NCBI GenBank assembly: GCA_031253835.1
Contig: JAIRVP010000065.1
Location: 101,760-165,759 of the forward strand
Length of the DNA stretch: 64,000 nucleotides
Direction: 5' to 3'
Source of the DNA: Burkholderia sp.
GTDB lineage: Bacteria; Pseudomonadota; Gammaproteobacteria; Burkholderiales; Burkholderiaceae
The translations under genes were made by a program, and so were the position numbers. The notes beneath the pieces are model-generated. The model worked only from the letters and a program-made list of their open reading frames with translations. It was not told where the DNA came from and made no database searches. Below are positions 26,279-35,220 of the stretch, in pieces (the first letter of the stretch is position 1; every line of letters starts with the position of its first letter).

Positions 26279-27199
26279 ATGCGACGCATCCACCTCCCTC
26301 CGCTGCAGACGCTGCGCGCGTTCGAGACCGCCGTGCGGCTGCAGAGCTTCACGCGCGCGGCCGACGCGCTCGCGCTCACGCAAGGCGCGGTCAGCCAGCA
26401 CATTCGCGCGCTCGAGGCGCAGCTCGGCTATCCGCTTTTCACGCGCGAACGCAACGGCGCGACGCCGACGCACGCCGCGCACGCGCTCGCGCTGCAGGTG
26501 CGCCAGGGGCTGAGCGTGCTCGAACGCGCGTTCGAACCGGCACTCGCGGTGCGCAGCCGCCCGCGTACCGGCGACGTGACGCTGAACGTCAGCGTGCTGC
26601 CGAGCGTCGCCGAGCGCTGGCTCGCGCCGCGCCTGCCGCGCTTCACGGCCGCGCATCCGCACATCGCGATCGCGCTGCACCCGGACGTGGCGCTCGCGCC
26701 GCTGCGCAAGCGCGACCGCATCGACGTCGCGCTGCGCTACGGGCCCGGCACCTGGCCGGGCGTCGTCGCCGAGAAGCTGATGAACGAGACGATCTTTCCG
26801 GTCGCGAGCCCCGCGTATCGCAATCGCGACGGCATCGCGCCACGCGCGCCGGCCGATCTCGTGCGCGCGACGCTGCTGCGCCATCCCGCGCAGCCGTGGG
26901 AACCGTGGCTGCAGGCCGCGCGGCTCGACCTCACCGAATCCGCGCGCGCGCCGCGCTTCACCGATGCGAACGCGCTGATCGACGCGACGCTGCAGGGCCG
27001 CGGCGTCGCGCTCGCGCGCCGCTCGCTGATCGAGCCCGAGCTCGCGGACGGCACGCTGGTGCGCGTATCGACGCTGAGCATCACCGACGTGTATGCGCAC
27101 TACGTCGTCTGGCGCCCCGGCCATCCGCACGAAGCGGCGATCCGCACGTGGCTCGACTGGCTGCGCAGCGAAGTGCGGCGCCGGACGCCGCGACGCTGA
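26279..27199 (+). CDS. LysR-family transcriptional regulator (GcvA-like)
   Basis: 306 residues. N-terminal LPPLQTLRAFETAVRLQSFTRAADALALTQGAVSQ (split here only as a description of residues 6-40) is the GcvA-type HTH. The ligand domain follows at about 92-300 with DVALRYGPGTWPGV near 158. The start ATG at 26279 lies just after the T-N11-A box. It is divergent from the GST gene. The inducer is unknown. Confidence 0.92.
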   Translation: MRRIHLPPLQTLRAFETAVRLQSFTRAADALALTQGAVSQHIRALEAQLGYPLFTRERNGATPTHAAHALALQVRQGLSVLERAFEPALAVRSRPRTGDVTLNVSVLPSVAERWLAPRLPRFTAAHPHIAIALHPDVALAPLRKRDRIDVALRYGPGTWPGVVAEKLMNETIFPVASPAYRNRDGIAPRAPADLVRATLLRHPAQPWEPWLQAARLDLTESARAPRFTDANALIDATLQGRGVALARRSLIEPELADGTLVRVSTLSITDVYAHYVVWRPGHPHEAAIRTWLDWLRSEVRRRTPRR

Positions 27200-27367
27200 C
27201 CGGCCGCGATCTACGGCCGCCTGCCGGTCACTCGCACGCGAAAGCCATTGGTCAGCTTGACGAAAGCCTTTCGCGATCACGCGCAGGACGCAAACGATTC
27301 ACCGAAACGTCGCATCGCATCGGCATACTCGAAAACGTTTCCCGATCAGCCTGCCAGGAGAGAAGTC

Positions 27368-27652
27368 ATGCGTCGCGTTTCCGTCGTCGTCGTTCTTTGT
27401 GCCGCCGCTTTCGTCGCCGCCTGCAGCGACGACGCGCCGCACGACGCCCACGCGACCGACGCCTCGCAGCAAGCCGGTGCATCGGCCGGCTCCGCCAGCG
27501 CGTTCAACAACGATGCCACCGCGAATGTCGCCGCGTCCGATGCCGCACCGCTCGCGCCGCCCGTCGTGCACTACCCGCCCGATGACGACGACGACGCGAA
27601 GCCTGCGTCGAACGCGGCCGCATCGAGCGCCGCCGCATCGTCGCCGGGCTGA
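27368..27652 (+). CDS. Small lipoprotein, function unknown
   Basis: 94 residues. The lipobox FVAAC puts the lipidated Cys at residue 19 after a short hydrophobic signal (MRRVSVVVVLCAAAF). The mature part is Ala/Ser-rich and low-complexity, with an acidic patch HYPPDDDDDAKP near the end. No fold is recognised. ATG 27368 has AGGAGAG ahead of it. It lies 44 bases before the phospholipase gene on the same strand, so co-expression is likely. Confidence 0.7.
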   Translation: MRRVSVVVVLCAAAFVAACSDDAPHDAHATDASQQAGASAGSASAFNNDATANVAASDAAPLAPPVVHYPPDDDDDAKPASNAAASSAAASSPG

Positions 27653-27696
27653 TCCCGCCGCTTCCGTCCCCCGACCGCAGAACCGAGGTGAACAAC

Positions 27697-29817
27697 ATGA
27701 CGTCATCGAGCCGCCGCCGTTTCCTGCATACCGTCGCACAATCCGCGGGCGCCGCCGTAGCGCTCAACGCCTTCCCCGAATCGATCCGCCGCGCGCTCGC
27801 GATTCCCGCCGCGCGCGGCACCGGCACGATCCGCGATGTCGAGCACATCGTCGTGTTCATGCAGGAAAACCGCTCGTTCGATCATTACTTCGGACACCTG
27901 CGCGGCGTACGCGGCTACAACGACCGCTTCCCGATCCCGCTGCCGGACGGCAAGCCGGTGTGGTACCAGCCGTCGAAGGCCGATCCGGGCAAGCCCGTGC
28001 TGCCGTTCCGGCTGAACACGCTGACGACGAGCGCGCAGTGCGTGGGCGATCTCGACCACTCGTGGTACAAGACGCACGCGGCGATCGACGGCGGCCGCTA
28101 CGACCAGTGGCCCGCGAACAAGACCGACATGACGATGGGCTATCACGTGCGCGAGGACATCCCGTTCCACTACGCGCTCGCCGATGCGTTCACCGTGTGC
28201 GACAACTACTTCTGCTCGCTGCCGGGGCCGACGCACCCGAACCGCTCGTACCTGATGACGGGCACGGTCGACCCGACCGGCAAGTTCGGCGGCCCGCTGC
28301 TCGACAACAGCGACTATGTCGACGGCGACGGGCCGCCCGCGTACCAGCTGCTGTCGTGGACGACCTTTCCCGAGCGCCTCGAGGCGCACGGCGTGTCGTG
28401 GCAGATCTACCAGCAAGGAACGACGGGCAACGACCCGTACAACGGCAACTACGGCACGAACGTGCTGCAGAACTTCGCGAACTTCATCAACGCGAAGCCC
28501 GGTTCGTCGCTGTACCAGCGCGCGCAAACCGTGCGCACGCTCGACAACCTGAAGGACGACGTGATCAACGACCGGCTGCCGCAGGTGTCGTGGCTGTGCC
28601 CGCCGGCCGCGTTCTCCGAGCATCCGAAATACACGCCCGCGTACGGCGCGAACTACACGTCGCAGATCCTCGATGCGCTCACGTCGAACCCGGACGTGTG
28701 GCGCAAGACCGTGCTGTTCATCATGTACGACGAAAACGACGGCTTCTTCGACCACATCGTGCCGCCGCAACCGCCGACGTCGGCCACGCAGGGCGCGTCG
28801 ACCGTGACGACCGACGGCGAGCTGCATACGGTCGTGAACCCCGGCCGCGGCGGCAGCTACACGGCCGACGGCCTGCCGTACGGCCTCGGGCCGCGCGTGC
28901 CGATGACGGTCGTGTCGCCGTGGACCAAGGGCGGCTACGTATGCTCGCAGGTGTTCGACCACACGTCGGTGATCCGCTTCATCGGCGAACGCTTCGGCAT
29001 CGACGAACCGAACATCACGCCGTGGCGCCGCACCGTGTGCGGCGACCTCACCGCCGCGTTCGACTTCCGCTCGTCGGATGCGTCGTTCCCGCCGCTGCCG
29101 GATACCAGCCAGTACCGCGCGATCGCGGACCAGCAGTGCACGTCGCAGCCCGCGCCGACCGTGCCCGCGACGCCGTCGCCGGTCGATCCGCAGGAGCCCG
29201 GCGTGCGACCCGCGCGCGCCCTGCCGTACGAGCTGCACGTGAACGCGAGCATTTACAGTGGGACGAAGCTGCGCATCGAGTTCGCGAACCGCGGCAACCA
29301 GGGCGCGCACTTCCACGTGTATGCGACGAACCGCACCGACGGCCCGTGGCGCTATACGGTCGGCGCACGCCGCGTGCTGCATGCGGACTTCGACCTGACG
29401 GTGACGAACGGCGTGTATGCGTTCGCGGTGTACGGGCCGAACGGCTTCGTGCGCGTGTTCTCGGGCAACGTGTCGGCCCCGGCCGCGCTTCACCGCAACC
29501 CGGCGCAGCCGGAGGTGAAGGCCGGCTACGACATCGCGAACGGGAACCTGTACCTGAAGCTGCACAACCACGGTGGCGCCCACGTCACGCTGACGCTGAC
29601 CGACAACGCGTACGGCGCGCCGTCGCGGCAGGTGACGCTGCACGGCGGCGACGAGCACGTCGAGCAATGGGCGCTCGCGTCGAGCCACCAATGGTATGAC
29701 GTGACGGTCAGCGACGGCGCGCACGGCACGTTCTCGCGCCGCTTCGCCGGCCACGTCGAGAACGGCCGGCCGAGCTATTCGGATCCGGCCGCCGTCAAGC
29801 CCGTCGCCGCGTCGTAA
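27697..29817 (+). CDS. plcN: Phospholipase C, phosphocholine-specific type, Tat-exported
   Basis: 706 residues. The twin-arginine signal SSRRRFLHTVAQSAG lies at 3-17. The phosphoesterase domain (about 45-440) has ENRSFDHYFG at 57-66, PTHPNRSYLMTG and MYDENDGFFDH, all metal-site segments of the PlcH/PlcN/acid-phosphatase superfamily. Two C-terminal DUF756 beta domains follow (about 510-600 and 605-690). Such enzymes cleave phosphatidylcholine or sphingomyelin outside the cell and in Burkholderia also serve phosphate acquisition. GAGG precedes the ATG at 27697; an in-frame GTG at 27688 is the alternative. The neutral versus hemolytic subtype cannot be decided from motifs. Confidence 0.93.
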   Translation: MTSSSRRRFLHTVAQSAGAAVALNAFPESIRRALAIPAARGTGTIRDVEHIVVFMQENRSFDHYFGHLRGVRGYNDRFPIPLPDGKPVWYQPSKADPGKPVLPFRLNTLTTSAQCVGDLDHSWYKTHAAIDGGRYDQWPANKTDMTMGYHVREDIPFHYALADAFTVCDNYFCSLPGPTHPNRSYLMTGTVDPTGKFGGPLLDNSDYVDGDGPPAYQLLSWTTFPERLEAHGVSWQIYQQGTTGNDPYNGNYGTNVLQNFANFINAKPGSSLYQRAQTVRTLDNLKDDVINDRLPQVSWLCPPAAFSEHPKYTPAYGANYTSQILDALTSNPDVWRKTVLFIMYDENDGFFDHIVPPQPPTSATQGASTVTTDGELHTVVNPGRGGSYTADGLPYGLGPRVPMTVVSPWTKGGYVCSQVFDHTSVIRFIGERFGIDEPNITPWRRTVCGDLTAAFDFRSSDASFPPLPDTSQYRAIADQQCTSQPAPTVPATPSPVDPQEPGVRPARALPYELHVNASIYSGTKLRIEFANRGNQGAHFHVYATNRTDGPWRYTVGARRVLHADFDLTVTNGVYAFAVYGPNGFVRVFSGNVSAPAALHRNPAQPEVKAGYDIANGNLYLKLHNHGGAHVTLTLTDNAYGAPSRQVTLHGGDEHVEQWALASSHQWYDVTVSDGAHGTFSRRFAGHVENGRPSYSDPAAVKPVAAS

Positions 29818-29835
29818 GCGCGACGGCCCGCGCCG

Positions 29836-30459
29836 TCAGACCGCGTGCGCGAGCGCGCGGTCGACGAGCGTGGCTTCGAAGCCGTCGTCCGCGTCGCGAA
29901 AGCGCAGCGGCGCCGCGCAATGCACCAGCGTATCGATGAAGTATTTCGCGCGCGGCCACGGCCCGAAGCCGGCCGCCGTGTTGATGTGCCCGGCATCGCC
30001 GAGGTTCACGAACGCGCTGCCGAGGCGCTGCGCGAGCGTGCGCGCATCGGCGAGCGGCATCCACGGATCGGTCTCGCTGCCGATCACGATCGACGGCACC
30101 GCGAGCCGGCGCGCGTCGAACGGCCCGGCGAACGTGAATTTCTTCGGGCTGGCCGGCGCGACGAACAGCACGCCCGCGACATCGCCCCGATGCGGCCCCT
30201 GCGCGAGCGCATGCGCGGCCGCGAGGCAGCCGAAGCTGTGCGCGGCGAGCACGAACGGCCCGCGCTCGCGATCGAGCAGCGCACGCACCGCGTGCGCCCA
30301 GCCCGCGAGATCGGGCGCGTCCCAGTCGTCCTGCTCGACACGCAGCGAGCGCGGAAACTGCCGCTCGAGCCAGGTCTGCCAGTGAGCGCCTTCGCTGCCG
30401 TGCAGGCCCGGAACGGTGACGAGCCGCGGCGGCCACGCCGATTTGCTGCATGCGCTCAT
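29836..30459 (-). CDS. RBBP9/YdeN-family alpha/beta hydrolase
   Basis: 207 residues, the normal length for the serine hydrolase RBBP9/YdeN family. Features: VTVPGLHGSEGAHWQTWLE at the start, nucleophile AAHSFGC near residue 75, acid in SETDPWMP near 135, and His in LGDAGHINTAAG near 160. All triad members are in order. The substrate is unknown. It is convergent with the phospholipase gene (18 bases between stops). A GAGGG RBS precedes the ATG at 30457-30459. Confidence 0.9.
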   Translation of the reverse strand: MSACSKSAWPPRLVTVPGLHGSEGAHWQTWLERQFPRSLRVEQDDWDAPDLAGWAHAVRALLDRERGPFVLAAHSFGCLAAAHALAQGPHRGDVAGVLFVAPASPKKFTFAGPFDARRLAVPSIVIGSETDPWMPLADARTLAQRLGSAFVNLGDAGHINTAAGFGPWPRAKYFIDTLVHCAAPLRFRDADDGFEATLVDRALAHAV

Positions 30460-30788
30460 GATTGCCCTCGCTGGCTTGAAGACGAGGTTCGATTGTGGCG
30501 CGGCGCCCCCGGCGGCCGAACCAATATTTTGTGCTTTGCTTTTGCGTGGCCGGCACCCCGGCACCCCGGCGGCCGCCCGCGCCGGACGGCCGGCCCGCGC
30601 GACGGCGCAAGATGCCGCGAAACCGTAGAATGTGGGCTTCCCGTCAGCTTCACACGGAACCGGTCCGGGCGCCGACGCGCCGGGCCGGCCGTCAGGAGAC
30701 GCCCGATGTCCGCTACGCCCGCCGGCGCGCTGCGCCCGGCCCCCGCCTTGCCCGTGACGCGCCCCGCCGGCGCGCACGCCATCACGCC
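30460..30788. other. Divergent promoter region between hydrolase and GhrA-like gene
   Basis: 329 bases. It has a TAGAAT at 30626-30631 that may be the -10 for the plus-strand operon, and a CCGGCACC direct repeat near 30550. No gene or RNA is visible. Confidence 0.4.
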
Positions 30789-31730
30789 ATGAAGATCCTG
30801 TTCTACTCCCCGCACCAGGAAGCCGCCGCATGGCGCGACGAGATCGCGCACGCGCTGCCGGAAGCCGAACTGCGCGCGTGGCAGCCGGGCGACACGGCCG
30901 CCGCCGACTACGCGCTCGTGTGGCGCGCGCCGCGCGAATTCTTCGCCCCGCGCGACGGCCTGCGCGCGATCTTCAACCTCGGCGCGGGCGTCGACGCGCT
31001 GCTGGCGCTCGACCGTGCGCATCCGGGCACGCTGCCCGCGCACGTGCCGCTCGTGCGGCTCGAAGATTCAGGCATGGCGCAGCAGATGGTCGAGTACGTG
31101 ACGCACGCAGTGCTGCGCTACCTGCGCCGCTTCGACGAATACGACGCGCTGCAGCGCGAGCGCCGCTGGCAGCCGCTCGAACCGCATCCGCGCGCGAGCT
31201 TCACCGTCGCCGTGCTCGGCCTCGGCGTGCTCGGCACGCAGGTCGCGCGCGCACTCGCCGCGCTCGGCCTGCCCGTGCGCGGCTACAGCCGCAGCGCGAA
31301 GCAGCTCGACGGCATCGCGACCTTCGCCGGCGACGGCGCATTCGACGCGTGCATCGACGGCGCGAAGGTGCTCGTCAACCTGCTGCCGAGCACGCCCGAC
31401 ACCGACGGCATCCTGTCGACGCGCGCGTTCGCGCGGCTCGCGCCCGGTGCGTACGTCGTCAACGTCGCGCGCGGCGCGCATCTCGTCGAGGCAGACCTGC
31501 TCGACGCGCTCGCGAGCGGCCGGATCGCCGCGGCCACGCTCGACGTGTTCCATCACGAGCCGCTGCCGGAAGACCATCCGTTCTGGCACGCGCCGCGCAT
31601 CACGATCACGCCGCACAGCTCGGCCGAGACGCTGCGCGAGGAAGCCGTCGGGCAGATCGCCGCCAAGATCCGCGCGTTCGAGCGCGGCGAGCGCGTCGGC
31701 GGCACCGTCGACTACGCGCGCGGCTACTGA
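30789..31730 (+). CDS. ghrA: Glyoxylate/hydroxypyruvate reductase A-like (D-isomer 2-hydroxyacid dehydrogenase)
   Basis: 313 residues, the length of E. coli GhrA. The Rossmann motif VLGLGVLGTQVARALAALG lies near 141-159, the substrate Arg in VNVARGAHLVE near 228, and the catalytic Glu-His pair in HHEPLPEDHPFW and ITPHSSAET near 255-280. It reduces glyoxylate or hydroxypyruvate with NADPH in the cytoplasm. It starts a run of same-strand genes (HMG-CoA lyase, YbaK, DUF1289) with short gaps, but the functions do not form an evident pathway. Confidence 0.92.
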   Translation: MKILFYSPHQEAAAWRDEIAHALPEAELRAWQPGDTAAADYALVWRAPREFFAPRDGLRAIFNLGAGVDALLALDRAHPGTLPAHVPLVRLEDSGMAQQMVEYVTHAVLRYLRRFDEYDALQRERRWQPLEPHPRASFTVAVLGLGVLGTQVARALAALGLPVRGYSRSAKQLDGIATFAGDGAFDACIDGAKVLVNLLPSTPDTDGILSTRAFARLAPGAYVVNVARGAHLVEADLLDALASGRIAAATLDVFHHEPLPEDHPFWHAPRITITPHSSAETLREEAVGQIAAKIRAFERGERVGGTVDYARGY

Positions 31731-31762
31731 ATTCCGCCCTACCGAAACATCAGGAGACAACC

Positions 31763-32695
31763 ATGACGTTCCCCACCGCCGTCAAGATCGTCGAAGTCGG
31801 CCCGCGCGACGGGCTGCAGAACGAGAAGACCTTCGTGCCGACCGACGTGAAGATCGCGCTCGTCGACCGGCTGTCGCGCGCCGGCTTCCGCAATGTCGAG
31901 GCCGCGTCGTTCGTGTCGCCGAAATGGGTGCCGCAGATGGCCGACGGCGCCGACGTGATGGCCGGCATCGAGCGCCGCCCGGGCACCGTGTACTCGGTGC
32001 TCACGCCGAACCTGAAGGGCTTCGAGAACGCGGTCGCCGCACGCGCGGACGAAGTCGTGATCTTCGGCGCGGCGAGCGAGGCATTCTCGCAGCGGAACAT
32101 CAATTGCAGCATCGCCGAGAGCATCGCGCGCTTCGAGCCCGTCGCGAAGGCCGCGAAGGACGCGGGCCTGCGGCTGCGCGGCAGCGTGTCGTGCACGCTC
32201 GGCTGCCCGTACCAGGGTGAAGTGCCGGTCGCGTCGGTCGTCGACGTCGTCGAACGCTTCGCGGCGCTCGGCTGCGACGAGATCGACATCGCGGACACGA
32301 TCGGCGTCGGCACGCCGCAGCGCACGCGCGAAGTGCTCGCGGCCGTCACGCGCGTGTTCCCGCGCGAACGCCTGTCGGGCCACTTCCACGACACCTATGG
32401 CCAGGCGCTCGCGAACATCTACGCGGCGCTGTTCGAAGGGATCGAGATCTTCCACGCGTCGGTCGCGGGCCTCGGCGGCTGCCCGTACGCGAAGGGCGCG
32501 ACCGGCAACGTCGCGACCGAGGACGTGCTGTACCTGATGCACGGCCTCGGCATCGACACCGGCATCGATCTCGCGCAGGTCGTCGCCGCCGGCGACTTCA
32601 TCTCCAACGCGATCGGCCGCGCGAACATGTCGCGCGCCGGTCGCGCACTGCTCGCCAAGGCACAAAGCGCGGCCGACGACGCAACCTGCGTGTGA
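31763..32695 (+). CDS. Hydroxymethylglutaryl-CoA lyase
   Basis: 310 residues, HMGL-like TIM barrel. It cleaves HMG-CoA to acetoacetate and acetyl-CoA in leucine catabolism. Signatures: VGPRDGLQNEK near 12-22 with the catalytic Arg-Asp, SFVSPKWVPQMAD near 49, VSCTLGCPYQGEV, and the C-terminal GLGGCPYAKGATGNVATED near 235 that holds the active-site Cys. AGGAGA sits at 31752-31757. No other leucine-degradation genes are adjacent. A related acyl-CoA lyase cannot be excluded. Confidence 0.93.
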   Translation: MTFPTAVKIVEVGPRDGLQNEKTFVPTDVKIALVDRLSRAGFRNVEAASFVSPKWVPQMADGADVMAGIERRPGTVYSVLTPNLKGFENAVAARADEVVIFGAASEAFSQRNINCSIAESIARFEPVAKAAKDAGLRLRGSVSCTLGCPYQGEVPVASVVDVVERFAALGCDEIDIADTIGVGTPQRTREVLAAVTRVFPRERLSGHFHDTYGQALANIYAALFEGIEIFHASVAGLGGCPYAKGATGNVATEDVLYLMHGLGIDTGIDLAQVVAAGDFISNAIGRANMSRAGRALLAKAQSAADDATCV

Positions 32696-32721
32696 CCGCG
32701 GCACTCCACGGATTCCTCGAC

Positions 32722-33228
32722 ATGACGACACCTGCTTCATTCGATTCCCTCCCCGATTCCGCGCGACGCGTCGCGCTCCTGCTGCGCGAGCGCGGCCATG
32801 CGAAAGGCATCGTGATGCTCGCCGAAACCGGCAAGACGTCGGCCGAGGCCGCGGCCGGGCTCGGCTGCTCGGTCGCGCAGATCGCGAAGTCGATCCTGTT
32901 TCGCCGGCAGTCGGACGGCGCGCCCGTGCTGGTGGTCGCGAGCGGCGTCAATCGCGTCGACGAGAAGAAGGTGGCCGCGCAGGTCGGCGCGGTCGGCCGC
33001 GCGGACGCGAAGTTCGTGCGCGACAACACCGGCTATGCGATCGGCGGCGTCTGCCCGATCGGCCATCTCGTCGAACCCGTCACGCTGATCGACGCCGACC
33101 TGCTCGCGCTCGACAGCCTGTGGGCCGCCGCCGGCCATCCGCACGCGGTGTTCAACCTGTCGCCGCACGAACTCGTGTCGCTGACCGGTGCGCCGGTCGC
33201 GGACGTCGCGTTGCGGGACCACGCATGA
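32722..33228 (+). CDS. YbaK/EbsC-type aminoacyl-tRNA deacylase
   Basis: 168 residues, one YbaK/ProX domain. It has TSAEAAAGLGCSVAQIAKSILF near 40-60 with the substrate-site Lys, DEKKVAAQVG, and GYAIGGVCPIGH near 105. The family hydrolyses mischarged tRNA (for example Cys- or Ala-tRNA-Pro) in trans. ATG 32722 gives family length; a GTG at 32692 overlapping the previous stop is possible but has no RBS. It overlaps the following small gene by four bases (ATGA). Confidence 0.9.
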   Translation: MTTPASFDSLPDSARRVALLLRERGHAKGIVMLAETGKTSAEAAAGLGCSVAQIAKSILFRRQSDGAPVLVVASGVNRVDEKKVAAQVGAVGRADAKFVRDNTGYAIGGVCPIGHLVEPVTLIDADLLALDSLWAAAGHPHAVFNLSPHELVSLTGAPVADVALRDHA

Positions 33229-33437
33229 GCGACGTGACGGTATCGGTGCCGGTCGCGACGGTCGCGTCGCCGTGCACCGACGTGTGCCGGATCGATCCGC
33301 GCACCGACTGGTGCGCGGGCTGCCTGCGCACACGCGACGAGATCAAGGGATGGCGGGCGTCGGACGACGACGCGCGGCGCGTGCTGCTCGCGCGGCTCGA
33401 TGCGCGGCGGCGCCTGCTCGCCGGGAACGAAGCATAA
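33225..33437 (+). CDS. DUF1289-family small cysteine protein
   Basis: 70 residues. The DUF1289 pattern SPCTDVCRIDPRTDWCAGC near 15-33 carries four cysteines (17, 21, 30, 33) in an arrangement that suggests a metal or Fe-S site; the conserved RTRDEIKGW follows. Function unknown in the family. The start overlaps the YbaK gene stop, so the two are coupled. Last gene of the plus-strand run. Confidence 0.88.
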   Translation: MSDVTVSVPVATVASPCTDVCRIDPRTDWCAGCLRTRDEIKGWRASDDDARRVLLARLDARRRLLAGNEA

Positions 33438-33469
33438 AAAAAAGCCGTTCAGCCTCACGGGCGAACGGC
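33436..33469 (-). terminator. Rho-independent terminator on the minus strand
   Basis: GCCGTTC (33444-33450) and GAACGGC (33463-33469) pair; on the minus strand the stem is followed by eight U. It suits the transcript of the EamA gene, which ends about 210 bases away. Confidence 0.75.
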
Positions 33470-33680
33470 GTCGAGATCGGAATCCTGTGAACGTGATCAA
33501 CGTCACAGCCCGCATCATACGAGCGACGCGGCCGCATCGCATCGGGTGTTTCCCTACAACTTCTTACAGCGCCTTTCCCACCTGCGCGCGAGCCGCTTTC
33601 GCGCGCAATCGTCGTTCCTGACATGCGTGTTCGGCAGGCCGCGGCAGCATCGTGCCGCGGCGCCGAACCGCACGACCGTT

Positions 33681-34583
33681 TCAGTGGCCGACCGCCGCGC
33701 GACGCGCGGGCACGATGCGCCAGCCGAGGTTCACGCCGGCCGCCGCGAGCAGGATCAGCAGCGCGCCGAACACCTGCGTCCACGCGAGCGTCTGCCCGAA
33801 CGCGACGTGATCGACGACGATCGCGACGACCGGATAGACGAACGACAGCGCACCCGTCATCGCGGTCGGCAGCTTCTGGATCGCGCCGTACAGCAGCACG
33901 TACATCAGCCCCGTGTTGACGACGCCGAGCACGATCAGGTCGAGCCATTGCGCGGCCGTCGCGGGCAGCGTGCCGAAGTGCGCGAACGGCGCGAGCAGCA
34001 CGATGCCGAGGCCGGCCTGCAGCAGCGCGAGCAGATGCGGCGGCGTGCCCTTCAGGTGCTTCGTGACGATCGACGAGATCGCGTACAGGAACGCCGCGCC
34101 GAGCGACAGCGCCACGCCCTCCAGATATTCGCCGGGCACCGCGAGCACGGACGGCTCGACGCGCACCACGAACACGAGCCCGGCAAACGCGAGCACGAGC
34201 CACGCAACCGTCGACGCGGTGATCCGTTCGCGGAACACGATCGTGCCCAGCGCGACGAGCATGAACGGCTGCGTGTTGTAGACGGCGGTGGCCATCGAGA
34301 TCGACGCACGCGAATACGCGGCGAACAGCAGCAGCCAGTTCGCGACGATCGCGACACTGCCGAGCGTCGCGAGCGCGAGCATGCGCGGCGAGAACAGCGC
34401 GCGGCGCAGGAAGCCGAACGCCGCGCAGACGATCGCGAGCGTCGCGGCGCCGAACAGGCAGCGGAAGAACACGACATTCGTCAGCGGCTGCTGCGACGAC
34501 ATCACGAGCCAGCCGATCGTGCCGGACATCAGCATCGCGACGACCATCTCGGCGGCACCGCGGCGAATTTCATTCGAGGCCAT
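33681..34583 (-). CDS. EamA/DMT-family transporter
   Basis: 300 residues with ten membrane helices in two EamA halves (helix runs about 8-140 and 150-290). RCLFGAATLAIV and AVYNTQPFMLVALGTIVFRE are typical of RhaT/YdcZ-type drug/metabolite exporters. Two ATGs stand side by side; I chose 34581-34583 because GGAG lies six bases ahead, the other only three. Divergent from an Lrp-type regulator with an inverted repeat between them, an arrangement common for amino acid exporters. Confidence 0.9.
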   Translation of the reverse strand: MASNEIRRGAAEMVVAMLMSGTIGWLVMSSQQPLTNVVFFRCLFGAATLAIVCAAFGFLRRALFSPRMLALATLGSVAIVANWLLLFAAYSRASISMATAVYNTQPFMLVALGTIVFRERITASTVAWLVLAFAGLVFVVRVEPSVLAVPGEYLEGVALSLGAAFLYAISSIVTKHLKGTPPHLLALLQAGLGIVLLAPFAHFGTLPATAAQWLDLIVLGVVNTGLMYVLLYGAIQKLPTAMTGALSFVYPVVAIVVDHVAFGQTLAWTQVFGALLILLAAAGVNLGWRIVPARRAAVGH

Positions 34584-34658
34584 CATGAACTCCGTTGAAG
34601 AGAGTGGATGACTTCGATTCTAGAAACTTGCTTTCGCCGCAACCACGGCTAAACTGAA

Positions 34659-34676
34659 GTGAATCAGTCGATTCAC
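34659..34676. promoter_or_regulatory. Operator candidate in the EamA/Lrp divergent promoter
   Basis: GTGAATC-AGTC-GATTCAC: perfect 7-bp arms with 4-base spacer, extended by GAA and TTC on the outside. It lies 19 bases before the Lrp start and about 75 before the EamA start. Suitable for a dimeric Lrp/AsnC regulator. Confidence 0.6.
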
Positions 34677-34695
34677 CTTCGAAAGCAAAGCGATC

Positions 34696-35187
34696 ATGCC
34701 AAAACGCCTTTCCCCGCCTGCCGTCGCGTCGCTCGACGCGACCGACCGCGCGATCCTCGCGGCGCTCGCCGACGACGCGCGCATCGCAACCAGCGAACTC
34801 GCGCGGCAGATCGGGCTGTCGGCGCCCGCGACCGCCGACCGCGTGCGGCGGCTCGAGGCGCAGGGCGTGATCGCCGCGTTCACCGTCGAGCTCGACCCGC
34901 GCGCGCTCGGCTACACGCTGCAGGCGATCGTCCGCGTGAAGCCGCTGCCGGGCCAGCTGCACCTGGTCGAGGAGTTGCTGCGGCGCATTCCCGAATTCGT
35001 CGAATGCGACAAGGTGACCGGCGACGACTGCTTCATCTGCCGGCTCTACCTGCGCACGATCGAGCACCTCGACGACATCCTGTCGAAGGTGACGGAGCGC
35101 GCGGAGACGAGCACCGCGATCGTGAAATCGACGCCGGTGCCGCGCCGCCTGCCGCCGCTCGTCGACGACGACCACGCGCACCGCTGA
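34696..35187 (+). CDS. Lrp/AsnC-family transcriptional regulator
   Basis: 163 residues. The HTH (LDATDRAILAALADDARI, SELARQIGLSAPATADRVRRLEAQG) lies at about 13-60, and the RAM/effector domain at about 65-140 with VECDKVTGDDCFICRLYLR. The RAM domain binds amino acids and forms octamers in the family. It is divergent from the EamA exporter, whose expression it most likely controls in response to an amino acid. Confidence 0.93.
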   Translation: MPKRLSPPAVASLDATDRAILAALADDARIATSELARQIGLSAPATADRVRRLEAQGVIAAFTVELDPRALGYTLQAIVRVKPLPGQLHLVEELLRRIPEFVECDKVTGDDCFICRLYLRTIEHLDDILSKVTERAETSTAIVKSTPVPRRLPPLVDDDHAHR

Positions 35188-35220
35188 GCAGCGGGCGGCA
35201 CGCGCCGCCTGCCCGTCCGC

